A stretch of 64,000 nt of DNA, taken from Cryobacterium sp. SO2. Its GTDB lineage: Bacteria > Actinomycetota > Actinomycetes > Actinomycetales > Microbacteriaceae. The position numbers were made by a program, and so were the translations under genes. Numbering within the stretch: the first letter of the stretch is position 1; each line of letters opens with the position of its first letter. The stretch lies in assembly GCF_026151165.2 (NCBI RefSeq), contig NZ_CP117849.1, positions 3,844,001 through 3,908,000 of the forward strand, read 5' to 3'. The notes under the pieces were generated by a model. It was given only the letters and a program-made list of their open reading frames with translations, did no database searches and was not told the DNA's origin. Shown here piece by piece: positions 1 to 8,920 of this stretch.

Positions 1-1581
1 CGAGTCCTCGGAGACCTGCCCGATGAAGATGTTCGGAACCTGCTCGGCGAGCCAGTAGCTCTCGGCGGCGTTCCAGGCCACGCCGGCCTCGTCGCTGAGC
101 GGGTCAGCGAACGCGGAGCCGGCCGTGACGAGGTCCTGGAAGGTCTGGTCGGACCAGCGGGCGTAGTTGGACGAGGACCCGGGAGTGGTGAGCAGGCCGA
201 GCATGTACGGCGGCGACAGGGTGACCGACTCGCTCTTGGAGAGCACCAGCTGGGTCTGGCCGGTGCTGGCCTTCTCCTGCAGCTGGGTGGCCGGGACCGA
301 GTCGACGGTCACGTCGAACCCGGCGTCGGCGGCGGCGCTCTTGATGGCGACGGCGGAGTCGACCAGGGTCTTGTCCTCCGAGGCGACCGAGAGGGTCACC
401 GGGATCAGGTCGGTGTAGCCGGCATCCTCGAGTGCGGCCGTGGCTGCGGCGGGGTCGTACTCCCAGTCGGGGAGTCCTTCGCCGTCGTGGCCGGGCGCAT
501 CCGCCGGGAGCATCGCGTTGTTCTTCTCGGCGCGGCCCTGGAAGACACCGTCGACGATCTGGTCGTAATCGATGGCGAGGGCGAAGGCCTTGCGCACCGC
601 GAGGTCGTCGAACGGCGCCAGGGTGGTGTTCAGCGAGAGCATCAGGTAGCCGTTGCGCGACTTGGTCGGCACCAGCACGTTCTCATCCTCGGCGAGTTCC
701 TTCTGGTCGCTCGGTGACAGGCCCAGCGCGATGTCGGCGTCGCCGGACTTGAGCGCCTGGGCGCGGTTTCCGGCGTCGGGGACGACCCGCTGGATGACCT
801 TGGTGATCTCCGGCTCGCCGAGTGCGTAGTCCGGGTTCGCCACGAAGACCATCTCGCTGGCGGCGTCGACGCTCTCGACCCGGTACGGGCCGAAGCCGAA
901 GTCGAATCGCCCGGAGGAGAACGCGGTCGCCCACAGGTCGTCGTCGGCCACGTTTTCCTGGAGGAAGGTCGCGTCATAGATGCTGCCGGATGCGCCGGCG
1001 AGGATCGACAGCACAGTGAAGCCGTAGGCGGCGTTCGTGAGGGTGAGCTGCACGGTGTTCTCGTCGATCGCGGTGAACTGGTCGGCGCTGGTGAGGCCGG
1101 GCTTGCCGATGTAGGGCAGGATGCTCGTGGTGGCGCCGAACTTGCGCTGGAACGACCAGACCACGTCATCGGCGGTGAGCTCGTTGCCGTGCTCGCTCAT
1201 CACGCCGTCGCGCAGGTTGAAGGTGTACACCAGGCCGTCTTCGCTCACGTCGTAGCTCTCGGCGAGGAGGCCCTCGAAGTTGTACTGGTCCTGAACCTGG
1301 GTGCCGGCCTGGTCGCCGTCAACGTAGGCCTTGCGGATCAGTCCGGCGTTCAACATGTCGAACGTCGAGTAGTACGACGTCGTGATCGCGTAGCTGGTGT
1401 CGTAGCTCATCTGGGTCGACAGGGCGGGCACGACCTCGACGACGGTGCTGGAGCCCGACGTTTCGGTGGATGCGGCCGGGCCGAGGTTGGAGCATCCGCT
1501 GAGCGCGACGGCGGCAGCGGCGAACGCCGCCGTGAGGGTGATGGCCCTCCGGCTGCGGGAGGAACGGGATTTCGAAGACAT
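1..1581 (-). CDS. ABC transporter substrate-binding lipoprotein, family 5 (partial)
   Basis: Secreted, lipid-anchored solute-binding protein of the family-5 (peptide/opine/nickel, DppA/OppA-like) type, which would hand substrate to an ABC permease. The frame stays open from the ATG at 1581 to the window edge, so the C-terminus is missing; 527 codons are visible. The N-terminus has a basic stretch, a hydrophobic Ala/Val segment and the lipobox LSGC with the lipidation Cys at residue 30. The family-typical stretch ADDVVWSFQRKFG and the segment FDDLAVRKAFALAIDYDQIV are present. A GGAG ribosome site lies 7 bases before the ATG. It is transcribed in the same direction as, and downstream of, the double-UTRA GntR regulator. 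No permease genes are visible on this side; they may lie beyond the edge. The substrate cannot be read from sequence. Confidence 0.93.
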   Translation of the reverse strand, partial: MSSKSRSSRSRRAITLTAAFAAAAVALSGCSNLGPAASTETSGSSTVVEVVPALSTQMSYDTSYAITTSYYSTFDMLNAGLIRKAYVDGDQAGTQVQDQYNFEGLLAESYDVSEDGLVYTFNLRDGVMSEHGNELTADDVVWSFQRKFGATTSILPYIGKPGLTSADQFTAIDENTVQLTLTNAAYGFTVLSILAGASGSIYDATFLQENVADDDLWATAFSSGRFDFGFGPYRVESVDAASEMVFVANPDYALGEPEITKVIQRVVPDAGNRAQALKSGDADIALGLSPSDQKELAEDENVLVPTKSRNGYLMLSLNTTLAPFDDLAVRKAFALAIDYDQIVDGVFQGRAEKNNAMLPADAPGHDGEGLPDWEYDPAAATAALEDAGYTDLIPVTLSVASEDKTLVDSAVAIKSAAADAGFDVTVDSVPATQLQEKASTGQTQLVLSKSESVTLSPPYMLGLLTTPGSSSNYARWSDQTFQDLVTAGSAFADPLSDEAGVAWNAAESYWLAEQVPNIFIGQVSEDS

Positions 1582-1797
1582 GGCGGAACTCCAATTTCAA
1601 GGCGGGCGGAAGAGTCGTGTCGCAGGCACGATGAAGGAACACGATGAGGTGGGTTTTGCCGCGGCGGGGGGAGGTGTAGAGGTCCGGAATCCGACGGGGC
1701 TGCTGGTGTTTCATCAGCCTGAACGACGAGTGTTACCGAACCGCACCCTCAATGTTTCCGCGGGATTTCGCTTCCCCTGCGCGAGACAACTCACCGG

Positions 1798-3270
1798 TCA
1801 GTCGTCTTCGATGGCGACCCTGTCGCTGCGGAAATGGGTGAAGCTGAGCTCTCGCACCACGCCATCGACGTCTTCGAGGAGCAGCTCCCGCACCAGCATC
1901 GGCGTGCCCTCTGGCACGCGCATAGCCGTTGCCGTGCGCTTGTCGGGACGCACCGCCTCGATCGCGGTGAGGGACCGACCAGGGGGCCGGCCGTACCGGT
2001 CCTCGAAGCCCGCCACAGTGGGGGCGCCGTCCGCCGCCGCAAGCCGGCCCTCCACCCGGATCACTCCGGGCAGGTCGGTGCTGCGCCGATAGGTCACCCG
2101 AACGAACAACGGCTTGTCTTCGAGGAAACCGATCTGCTCGATCATCGCGACGGAGTCGTCCTCGATGTCCATCCGGGCTCGCACCAGCGGAGACGCCGGC
2201 ACAATGGCGTGTTCCACGAGGGTCAGCACGATCCCCGGCAGGCGTGCCTCAGGGTGGTCGTCGACGGGAACCGAGACCACTGCGGTGGTCGAGACGGAGC
2301 GGGGTGCGGGCTGCCGGCGACCGTGGTCGACCGGGGCGACCGGCTCAGACTCCTCCGGGCGCACACTCGCGATGAGTTCGTGGTCGAGGCGGCCGATCCA
2401 GCGGTCCGGCATCCGCCTGGCGTCGGTGCTGCGCACGGGCCGCACATCGGCCAGCGTGGTGCGGTCGCCCCTGAAGTGGGTGAAGGTGTACTCCCGCACC
2501 GCGCCGCTGGCGTCCAGGGTGAACTGCTGGCGGCCGAGAACCGGGGCTCCCGGCTCGAGCTGCAGCAGCCTGGCGGTCTGATCGTCAGCATCCAACGCCT
2601 CGACCCGGTTGTGGGTGGCGCCGAAGGGCGCGTCGAAGAGGGTCACGAATTCGCGGGCGAAGTCCTCATCCCTGGCCGCCATATAGCGGTCGGAGGGCAA
2701 CTTGCGCTCCGGGGTCGAGACACCGATCAGCGAGTGCAGGCGTTCGAAGAACGCTTCGGGCTCCACGTGCAGCGGAACCACCCCGGTGCGCTGGAAGACG
2801 GGATGGTCGCCGGCGAAGCCGAGCTGCACGAAAGTGAGCACGAAGTCGGCGTCGGTCCCAAGTAGCTTGCGGATGACGCGCGGGGTCGGGATGACGCCGT
2901 CCTGCAGCGACACCACCTCCAGGCCGTCGGCCGCTTGATCCGGCGTGGGCGAATAGTCGCGCGGCGGAATGTCCGGGATCGAGAACTGCACGAGGTGATT
3001 GGTGAGAATGGTGCCCCGTCGAGGCGCCCGGGAGATCAGGCCATCCTGCACCAGCATGGCGAGCGCAAGCCGCACGGAGTTTCGCGATGCGCCGAAATCC
3101 TGCGAGATCGTGAGCTCTTCAAGGTTGCTCGTTCGGGTGGCCAGGCCCGCCCGGATGACGCTGCGCAGCTGTTCGTAGGTGCGCCGGGTCGAGGTGTGCA
3201 GCGGCGTCTGGTTCAGGGTGCGATGCCGCTGGAACACGGATGCGCGCTGTTCGTTGTACGTGAAAGACAT
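1798..3270 (-). CDS. GntR/HutC-type regulator with two tandem UTRA domains
   Basis: Predicted effector-responsive DNA-binding regulator. A GntR winged helix occupies about residues 28-92 (LEELTISQDFGASRNSVRLA is the recognition region). It is followed by not one but two UTRA-like ligand domains, about 110-275 and 330-490. The duplication is visible in the paired domain ends: VREYTFTHFRGDR and VRELSFTHFRSDR. Ordinary HutC-type regulators have one UTRA and about 240-260 residues; this protein has 490. GGAGCGGAC precedes the ATG. It is divergent from the two flavin monooxygenase genes and upstream of the solute-binding protein gene, so it is likely to control one or both. The two domains could bind one ligand at a dimer-like interface or two different ligands; that is inference. 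Confidence 0.9.
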   Translation of the reverse strand: MSFTYNEQRASVFQRHRTLNQTPLHTSTRRTYEQLRSVIRAGLATRTSNLEELTISQDFGASRNSVRLALAMLVQDGLISRAPRRGTILTNHLVQFSIPDIPPRDYSPTPDQAADGLEVVSLQDGVIPTPRVIRKLLGTDADFVLTFVQLGFAGDHPVFQRTGVVPLHVEPEAFFERLHSLIGVSTPERKLPSDRYMAARDEDFAREFVTLFDAPFGATHNRVEALDADDQTARLLQLEPGAPVLGRQQFTLDASGAVREYTFTHFRGDRTTLADVRPVRSTDARRMPDRWIGRLDHELIASVRPEESEPVAPVDHGRRQPAPRSVSTTAVVSVPVDDHPEARLPGIVLTLVEHAIVPASPLVRARMDIEDDSVAMIEQIGFLEDKPLFVRVTYRRSTDLPGVIRVEGRLAAADGAPTVAGFEDRYGRPPGRSLTAIEAVRPDKRTATAMRVPEGTPMLVRELLLEDVDGVVRELSFTHFRSDRVAIEDD

Positions 3271-3506
3271 GTCCGCTCCAGATCCGTGCGGCCCCGGGGC
3301 GTCCGTTGCGGCTTGCGTGCGGATCGCTTGCCAGAGGCTTTGGTCCTCCCACGTTACGTCGTCCGATTGCCAAGATCACCCCCAAACGGGAAGCGTAATA
3401 CGGGTGAAATCAGGCTGCCACTCGCAAGAAATGCGCCGCCCATCTACTGCTCGGTACAGAGCGCACCTTCACGGCGCTCTCGCTACGAGGATGGGAAGTG
3501 ACGTCA

Positions 3507-4799
3507 ATGTTCCACATGGGATGGTTTTTAGGCACCGGTTTCGGTGTCTACGGCTGGAACGGTCCGTGGACCGGCAATGTCACCAGCGATGTCGGCCGGC
3601 CGCAGCTTTTCATCGACATGGCGACGTCGCTCGAACGCGCCGGTTTCGACTACATGATGCTCGAGGACTCGTCTGTTCTGCCCGACAATCACCGTGGCAC
3701 CTTCGAGGCGAGCGTGAAAAAGGGCGGCCACGTGCGGTTCGACCCGCTGCCGCTCATTCCGTACCTCACCAACGCCACCAAGCACATCGGTGTGATCGCC
3801 ACGATCTCCACCACGTTCTACCACCCGTTCATGGCCGCGCGCCTGCTCTCCACCCTCGACACCGTCACCGGCGGCCGCGTCGGCATGAACCTGGTGACGT
3901 CCAGCAACGAGACCGCGATGCAGAACTACGGCATCAAGACCCTCATCCCGCACGACGAACGCTACGTGCGCGCCAACGAATGGGTGGACATTGTCAAGCA
4001 GCTCTGGGATTCCTGGGACGCCGACGCCATGGTGATGGACGAGGCCACGAACACCTTCGCCGACCACACCAAGGTGCGCCCGATCGACTTCGAGGGAAAG
4101 TTCTACCGCTCCCGCGGCCCCCTGAACACCGTGCCGGGGCCGCAGGGGCATCCCATCATCTGCCAGGCCGGCGGGTCCTCCTCCGGCCGTGACTTCGGGT
4201 CGCGCAACGCCGACACGATCATTGCCGCGGCGCGCGGTGCCGAAGAGATGAAGGAGTACCGCGACGACGTCAGCCGCCGCGCGATCGCTGAAGGTCGCGA
4301 CCCGAAGAGCATCAAGGTGCTGTTCCTGATCAGCCCCGTGATCGGCGAGACCATGTCGGATGCCCAGGAGCGCGATGCCGCCGCCAAGCGCGGGTTCGCC
4401 GAGAACATTGACGCCCAGCTCGCCGGGTTCTCCTACATCACCGGCATCGACTGGTCGAAGTTCGACATCGATGCGCCGTTCCCCGATATGTCCGACAACC
4501 AGGGGCACCAGAGCACCATGGCCGACTTCGCCCGCTCGGGCGCCACCATCCGCGAAGCAGTGCTCAACCGGCGCACCCAGGAATCGGTGCGGCTCGTCGG
4601 CACGGCCGAGTCCGTGGCACAAGAGATGGACGAATACATGGAGTACGCCGGCGGCGACGGCTACCTCATCGCCATGCCGGTCACCAGACGCAACATCACG
4701 GAGATCGCCGACGGGCTCTCCCCGGCCCTGCGCCGCCGCGGCGCGATCCGGTCCAGCTACGACCACACCACGTTCCGCGACAACCTGCTCGCCTACTAA
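3507..4799 (+). CDS. NtaA/SnaA/DszA-family flavin-dependent monooxygenase (copy 1)
   Basis: Cytoplasmic FMNH2-dependent monooxygenase of the bacterial-luciferase fold, NtaA/SnaA/DszA branch. Known members oxidise nitrilotriacetate, sulfones or similar compounds using reduced flavin from a partner reductase. Family segments seen are GRVGMNLVTSSN, HDERYVRANEW, the RGPLNTVPGPQGHPIICQAG region and GRDFGSRNADTI. Length is about 430 residues, normal for the branch. I chose the ATG at 3507 because it gives MFHMGWFLG, matching MFHLGWFLT in the downstream paralogue; an in-frame GTG at 3498 is the alternative. The gene is divergent from the double-UTRA GntR gene and 25 bases upstream of copy 2. No flavin reductase gene is adjacent. 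The true substrate is unknown. Confidence 0.92.
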   Translation: MFHMGWFLGTGFGVYGWNGPWTGNVTSDVGRPQLFIDMATSLERAGFDYMMLEDSSVLPDNHRGTFEASVKKGGHVRFDPLPLIPYLTNATKHIGVIATISTTFYHPFMAARLLSTLDTVTGGRVGMNLVTSSNETAMQNYGIKTLIPHDERYVRANEWVDIVKQLWDSWDADAMVMDEATNTFADHTKVRPIDFEGKFYRSRGPLNTVPGPQGHPIICQAGGSSSGRDFGSRNADTIIAAARGAEEMKEYRDDVSRRAIAEGRDPKSIKVLFLISPVIGETMSDAQERDAAAKRGFAENIDAQLAGFSYITGIDWSKFDIDAPFPDMSDNQGHQSTMADFARSGATIREAVLNRRTQESVRLVGTAESVAQEMDEYMEYAGGDGYLIAMPVTRRNITEIADGLSPALRRRGAIRSSYDHTTFRDNLLAY

Positions 4800-4824
4800 C
4801 CTTCTCGCCAATAGGAGACCCACA

Positions 4825-6108
4825 ATGTTCCATCTCGGTTGGTTCCTCACCTACAAGCCCCAAGCGTGGGACGACATCCACAGCGACCGCGGAAACCAGT
4901 TCCCCAACCCGCAACCGTACGTCGACTTCGCGCGGACCCTGGAACGCGCCGGGTTCGATTACCTCATGATCGAGGACGGCTCGTTCATCCCCGACGCCTA
5001 CGGCTCGTCGATGGAGTACTCCCTCAAGACCTCGTTCGGCGCTCCCAAAATGGACCCGATGGCCCTGATCCCGATGCTCGCGGCCAACACCGAGCGCATC
5101 GGCCTCATCGGCACCATGACCACGTCGTTCTACCCGCCGTTCCTCGCCGCCCGGCTGATGAGCACCCTCGACCATCTCTCCCAGGGGCGGGTCGGGTTCA
5201 ACCTGGTCACGGCGCACAACGACCGCACCGCGCAGAACTACGGGCTCGACAAGCACTACGACCACGACGAGCGCTACCGCATGGCAACGGAGTGGATGGA
5301 CGTCGTGCGCGCGCTGCTGACCTCGTGGGACGAGGACGCGGTGATCGACGACGCCGCGAACGGCGTCTGGGCCGATCACACCAAGATCCACAAGATCAAC
5401 CACGAGGGCGAGTTCTTCGCCTCCCGGGGCCCGCTCAACCTTCCGCCCGGACCGCAGCGGGTGCCCGTCATCTGCCAGGCCGGCGGCTCGCCGGTGGGCC
5501 GTGACTTCGCTGCATCCGTTGCCGACACCATCGTCGCGCCCAGCGGCACCATCGAGTCGATGAAGGCGTTCCGCGACGACGTCCTCGGCCGGGCCGCCGC
5601 GCTCGGACGCAACCCCGAGGACATCCGGGTGCTGTTCCTCACCGACTTCACCATCGGCGACACCGATGCCGACGCGCAGGAGCTGCTGCGCCGCAAGCAC
5701 GAGACGGCGGCGGGCAACGTGCAGAAGCAGCTCGCCCGCATGTCGTTCTCCAGCGGCATCGACTTCTCCAAGTTCGAGCTGGATGCGCCGGTGCCGGCGA
5801 TCGAGACCAACGCCGCCCGCACCAGCACCACGTCGTGGTTCGCCGGGCGCGAGCACCTGACCCTGCGGGAGATCGCCTCCCAGGTGCCACCGGGACTGGA
5901 GATCGTCGGCTCCCCCGCCACCGCGGCCGATCAGATGGAGGCCGTCATGGCCGAAGTCGGCGGAGACGGCTTCCTCGTCGGCAACGAGATCACGGCGCGG
6001 TCGATCTCCGACATCGTCGGCGACCTCGCCCCAGAGCTCCGCCGTAGTGGCCTGATGCGCTCGGAGTACACCGCGGACACCCTGCGCGGCAACCTGCGCG
6101 CGTTCTGA
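4825..6108 (+). CDS. NtaA/SnaA/DszA-family flavin-dependent monooxygenase (copy 2)
   Basis: Second luciferase-fold monooxygenase in the same apparent operon, 427 residues. It shares the family blocks with copy 1 (GRVGFNLVTAHN, HDERYRMATEW, GPLNLPPGPQ, VICQAGGSPVGRDFA) but is clearly diverged along its length, so this is an old duplication rather than a recent one. AGGAG at 4813-4817 sits 7 bases before the ATG at 4825, which makes this start secure; the longer in-frame opening upstream overlaps copy 1 and is not used. The two enzymes may act on different substrates or successive steps, or as alternative oxygenase components served by one reductase encoded elsewhere. A long inverted repeat follows the stop codon. 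Confidence 0.92.
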   Translation: MFHLGWFLTYKPQAWDDIHSDRGNQFPNPQPYVDFARTLERAGFDYLMIEDGSFIPDAYGSSMEYSLKTSFGAPKMDPMALIPMLAANTERIGLIGTMTTSFYPPFLAARLMSTLDHLSQGRVGFNLVTAHNDRTAQNYGLDKHYDHDERYRMATEWMDVVRALLTSWDEDAVIDDAANGVWADHTKIHKINHEGEFFASRGPLNLPPGPQRVPVICQAGGSPVGRDFAASVADTIVAPSGTIESMKAFRDDVLGRAAALGRNPEDIRVLFLTDFTIGDTDADAQELLRRKHETAAGNVQKQLARMSFSSGIDFSKFELDAPVPAIETNAARTSTTSWFAGREHLTLREIASQVPPGLEIVGSPATAADQMEAVMAEVGGDGFLVGNEITARSISDIVGDLAPELRRSGLMRSEYTADTLRGNLRAF

Positions 6109-6117
6109 TTACCTGCT

Positions 6118-6174
6118 CGAAAGCGGCCGTGTGGTCACCTCCCAGTCGGTGTGGTGACCACACGGCCGCTTTCG
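6118..6174. repeat. Long perfect inverted repeat, REP-like family A
   Basis: The arms 6118-6139 and 6153-6174 are exact reverse complements over 22 bases (CGAAAGCGGCCGTGTGG... and its complement), with a 13-base loop. It lies 10 bases after the monooxygenase stop codon and could act as a terminator, although no T-run follows. A relative sharing TCGCGAAAGCGGCCGTGTGG and GGTGACCACA occurs at 32976-33038, so this looks like a dispersed palindromic element. Confidence 0.85.
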
Positions 6175-6260
6175 CGATCGTCCCGAAGTCGAGCAGAATG
6201 GAGGCTCCACGCCGGGGTGAGAACCTTGCCGCGGGACGATCCCACCGGATGAGGAGCACC

Positions 6261-6824
6261 ATGGGCACGCTGATCTGCACAGGCATCACCTCCCTCGACG
6301 GTTATGTCGCCGACGCCGACGGCAACTTCGACTGGAGCACCCCGAGCGACGAGGTGCACACCTTCGTCAACGATCTCGAACGCTCGGTGGGCACCTACCT
6401 GTACGGCCGGCGGTTGTACGAGGTGATGGTGGCCTGGGAACGAATGCACCTCGACGACGACGACCAGCCGGCCGTGATGCGGGACTACACCGCGATCTGG
6501 CAGGCGGCGAACAAGATCGTCTACTCCAGCACCCTGGCGGAGCCGTCGAGCAGCCGAACCCGCATCGAGCGCACGTTCGGTCCGGATGCCGTCCGCCGGC
6601 TGAAAGAGAGCACTCCTGGCTCGCTGTCGATCGGTGGTCCACACCTGGCCGCGCAGGCATTCGAAGCCGGACTGATCGACGAGGTCCAGCTGTTCGTCTC
6701 CCCCATCATCATCGGCGGCGGCACGAAGTTCCTGCCGGATGACCTGCACCTCTCCCTCGAGCTGAAAGACGAATACGCGTTCCGGAACGGCGTGGTCTAC
6801 CTGGGCTACCGGGTGCTCCGATGA
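6261..6824 (+). CDS. Dihydrofolate reductase-family (RibD C-terminal-like) protein
   Basis: Protein of 187 residues with the RibD-C/DHFR-like reductase fold. The N-terminus has the family pattern ICTGITSLDGYVADADG, then LYGRRLYEVM, SIGGPHLAAQAFEAGLIDEV and IIIGGGTKFLPD near the C-terminus. It probably uses NADPH to reduce a pyrimidine-like or other small substrate, but the real substrate of these small stand-alone members is generally unknown. GAGGAG at 6251-6256 supports the ATG at 6261; an ATG at 6249 is in frame but lies on top of that ribosome site. Its stop overlaps the start of the sugar kinase (ATGA), so the two are probably translated together. Confidence 0.88.
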   Translation: MGTLICTGITSLDGYVADADGNFDWSTPSDEVHTFVNDLERSVGTYLYGRRLYEVMVAWERMHLDDDDQPAVMRDYTAIWQAANKIVYSSTLAEPSSSRTRIERTFGPDAVRRLKESTPGSLSIGGPHLAAQAFEAGLIDEVQLFVSPIIIGGGTKFLPDDLHLSLELKDEYAFRNGVVYLGYRVLR

Positions 6825-7753
6825 CGCCCGACCACTCGTTCGCAGCGAACACCCGCGCGCTCGTGATCGGGGAAGCCCTGATCGACATCGTGCGGCGGCC
6901 CGGTGCGGAGCCGGTCAGCCACGCGGGCGGCAGCCCGATGAATGTGGCCTACGGGCTCGGCCGGCTCGGGGTGCCCACCACCCTCGTCACCCAGATCGGC
7001 GCGGATGCCTTCGGCGAGATCATCGCCGGCCATCTGACCGCGGCCGGAGTGGACCTGTTGGACGGGTCGGTCGGCGGCAGCGCTACCTCCAGCGCCACGG
7101 CGACGATCGACCAGGCCGGCGCCGCGAGCTACGACTTCGACCTGCGCTGGGAGCTGCCGGTGCGACCGCTGCCGACGCCGTGCACGCTCATCCACACCGG
7201 GTCGATCGCGGCGATCCTGCAGCCCGGAGCCCGCGCCGTGCACACAGCGTTCACCACCGCCCCGGCCGGTACGCTGCTCAGCTACGATCCCAACGTGCGA
7301 CCGGGCATCATGGGCAGCCGTGACGACGTGGTGCGGGCCGTCGAAGACCTCGCCGCGGTCGCGCACGTGGTGAAGATGAGCGACGAGGATGCCGCGTGGC
7401 TGTATCCGGGGCGTGGCCTGGACCAGATAGCCCGGGACTACGTAGCGGCAGGGGTGGCGCTGTTCGCGATCACCCGCGGCGGGGACGGCGCCCTGCTGCG
7501 CGCCGGCGGGGCCACGACCGAGCTGGCCGCGCATCCGGTGACCGTGGTCGACACCATCGGGGCCGGCGACTCGTTCATGTCCGGGCTGCTCTACGCGATC
7601 CTGGTCGGCGACACCACCGAGTCGATTCTGCAGAACACGCTCGGCGCCGCCGCCCTGGGGCTCGTGGGGCAGACCGCCCTGGCGAGCGCCGCGATCACGG
7701 TGTCGCGGGCCGGCGCCACCCCGCCCACCGTGGCGGAGCTGCTCGCAGGCTGA
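6821..7753 (+). CDS. PfkB-family carbohydrate kinase (fructokinase-like)
   Basis: Cytoplasmic ATP-dependent sugar kinase of the ribokinase/PfkB family, 310 residues. The N-terminal signature GGSPMNVAYGLGRLG (about residues 33-47) and the C-terminal signature DTIGAGDSFMSGLL, with the GAGD anion hole and the catalytic Asp, are both intact. The opening GEALIDIV is typical of fructokinase-like members. The start codon overlaps the previous stop as ATGA. There is no sugar transporter or regulator beside it, so the substrate (fructose, 2-keto-3-deoxy-sugar or other) cannot be fixed from context. Confidence 0.9.
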   Translation: MTPDHSFAANTRALVIGEALIDIVRRPGAEPVSHAGGSPMNVAYGLGRLGVPTTLVTQIGADAFGEIIAGHLTAAGVDLLDGSVGGSATSSATATIDQAGAASYDFDLRWELPVRPLPTPCTLIHTGSIAAILQPGARAVHTAFTTAPAGTLLSYDPNVRPGIMGSRDDVVRAVEDLAAVAHVVKMSDEDAAWLYPGRGLDQIARDYVAAGVALFAITRGGDGALLRAGGATTELAAHPVTVVDTIGAGDSFMSGLLYAILVGDTTESILQNTLGAAALGLVGQTALASAAITVSRAGATPPTVAELLAG

Positions 7754-7889
7754 CCTTGCCGCTCGCGGGAAGCAGACTGCGCCGGGCAAGTCAATCCCCT
7801 TGAAACCACACGCCTCCCTGGCTTTACTGTGCGTACGCTGTCCCCTGAATCAGGGTCTTTGGCGACGGGTACAGGAAGTCTGGTGCGAC

Positions 7890-8849
7890 ATGGTGGTCAC
7901 AACAACTGACACAGCGGTGCAAGTTTCGGTCGAACTCACTCCAACGGACGGAGTGGTGGTCGAGGGTAACTCGCTGGGGGTCACGATGCGCATCACCGCC
8001 CTGCGCCCGGCGCTGATCGAACTGGCCGACATCTCGCTGATCCGAAAGGTCAACTACACCTACGGCCGCGGCAACATCTACGGCGGTGTGTTCCCCGCCC
8101 GCGAACGATCCACCGAGCTGGTCACCGCCGTCACGGTGCCGGCCCCCGGTGTGATCCCGGCCGGGCAGACCCGGGTGCTCTCGCAGACCCTGAGCGTTCC
8201 CGGCGACGGCCCGGCCTCCGTTCGCGGCGATCTGATCGACGTGGGCTGGTCGGTGCGGTGCGTCCTGAAGGCCGCCGGCGGCCAGATCATCAAGCGCGAA
8301 CGACTCATCGACGTTCAGTCGTGGGGCCAGACGAGCGCCACCGACATCGGCCACCCGCCGGTCGGCGAGCACCTCGGGCAGGTCGCCCTCGAGTTCATCG
8401 CCCTGTCCTCCCGGATCCTGGAACCCGGCACCCCGCTCACGGGTGTGCTGCGCCTGCGGCCCCACGCCGAACTCAACACCCGCGGCGTGCGGGTGCAACT
8501 GGTGCGCTGTGAAGAGGTGTGGGGCGGACCCGGCCAGGAGGCCGACCCCGATGCGAGCGAGTCAGAGGGCTACCGGCATTCCGAAGCTGTAATGTCCGCG
8601 GTCACGGTGGGCGCCGCTGGAACCCTCGTCCCCGGCACAGTGGTAGATCTGCCCTTCGCGGTCGAAACCCCCGCCGGCCTTCCCGCACCGTCGCTGTCGA
8701 TCGGCAACCTGCACGTGCGCTGGGAAGTTCGGGCCGTCGTCGACCTGCCGCTGCGCTCCGATCCCCGGCTCTCCCTCGACCTGCTCGCCGTCACGGCCAG
8801 CCGGCAGCCGCTTGATTCCGGGCGCCAAGGGGCACTCGACACCGATTGA
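7890..8849 (+). CDS. Arrestin-like beta-sandwich protein of unknown function
   Basis: Protein of 319 residues with no signal peptide or membrane segment. It is rich in predicted beta strands arranged as two halves, like the N and C lobes of arrestin or the bacterial Spo0M family. The segment around GPASVRGDLIDVGWSVRCVL resembles the arrestin-lobe strand pattern (small residues, then W-x-V-R), and it recurs in the second half as LHVRWEVRAVVDL. AGGAAG at 7873-7878 supports the ATG at 7890 rather than the in-frame opening at 7800. It stands alone between a sugar kinase and an aldo/keto reductase. The fold assignment is inference from pattern, and the function is unknown. Confidence 0.7.
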   Translation: MVVTTTDTAVQVSVELTPTDGVVVEGNSLGVTMRITALRPALIELADISLIRKVNYTYGRGNIYGGVFPARERSTELVTAVTVPAPGVIPAGQTRVLSQTLSVPGDGPASVRGDLIDVGWSVRCVLKAAGGQIIKRERLIDVQSWGQTSATDIGHPPVGEHLGQVALEFIALSSRILEPGTPLTGVLRLRPHAELNTRGVRVQLVRCEEVWGGPGQEADPDASESEGYRHSEAVMSAVTVGAAGTLVPGTVVDLPFAVETPAGLPAPSLSIGNLHVRWEVRAVVDLPLRSDPRLSLDLLAVTASRQPLDSGRQGALDTD

Positions 8850-8920
8850 GAACTCGGGGTGCTGGATCGCATCCATTTGGCCTGTTGGACAGCGCCTGAT
8901 CGCAGGAGCAGCCTGAGGTT

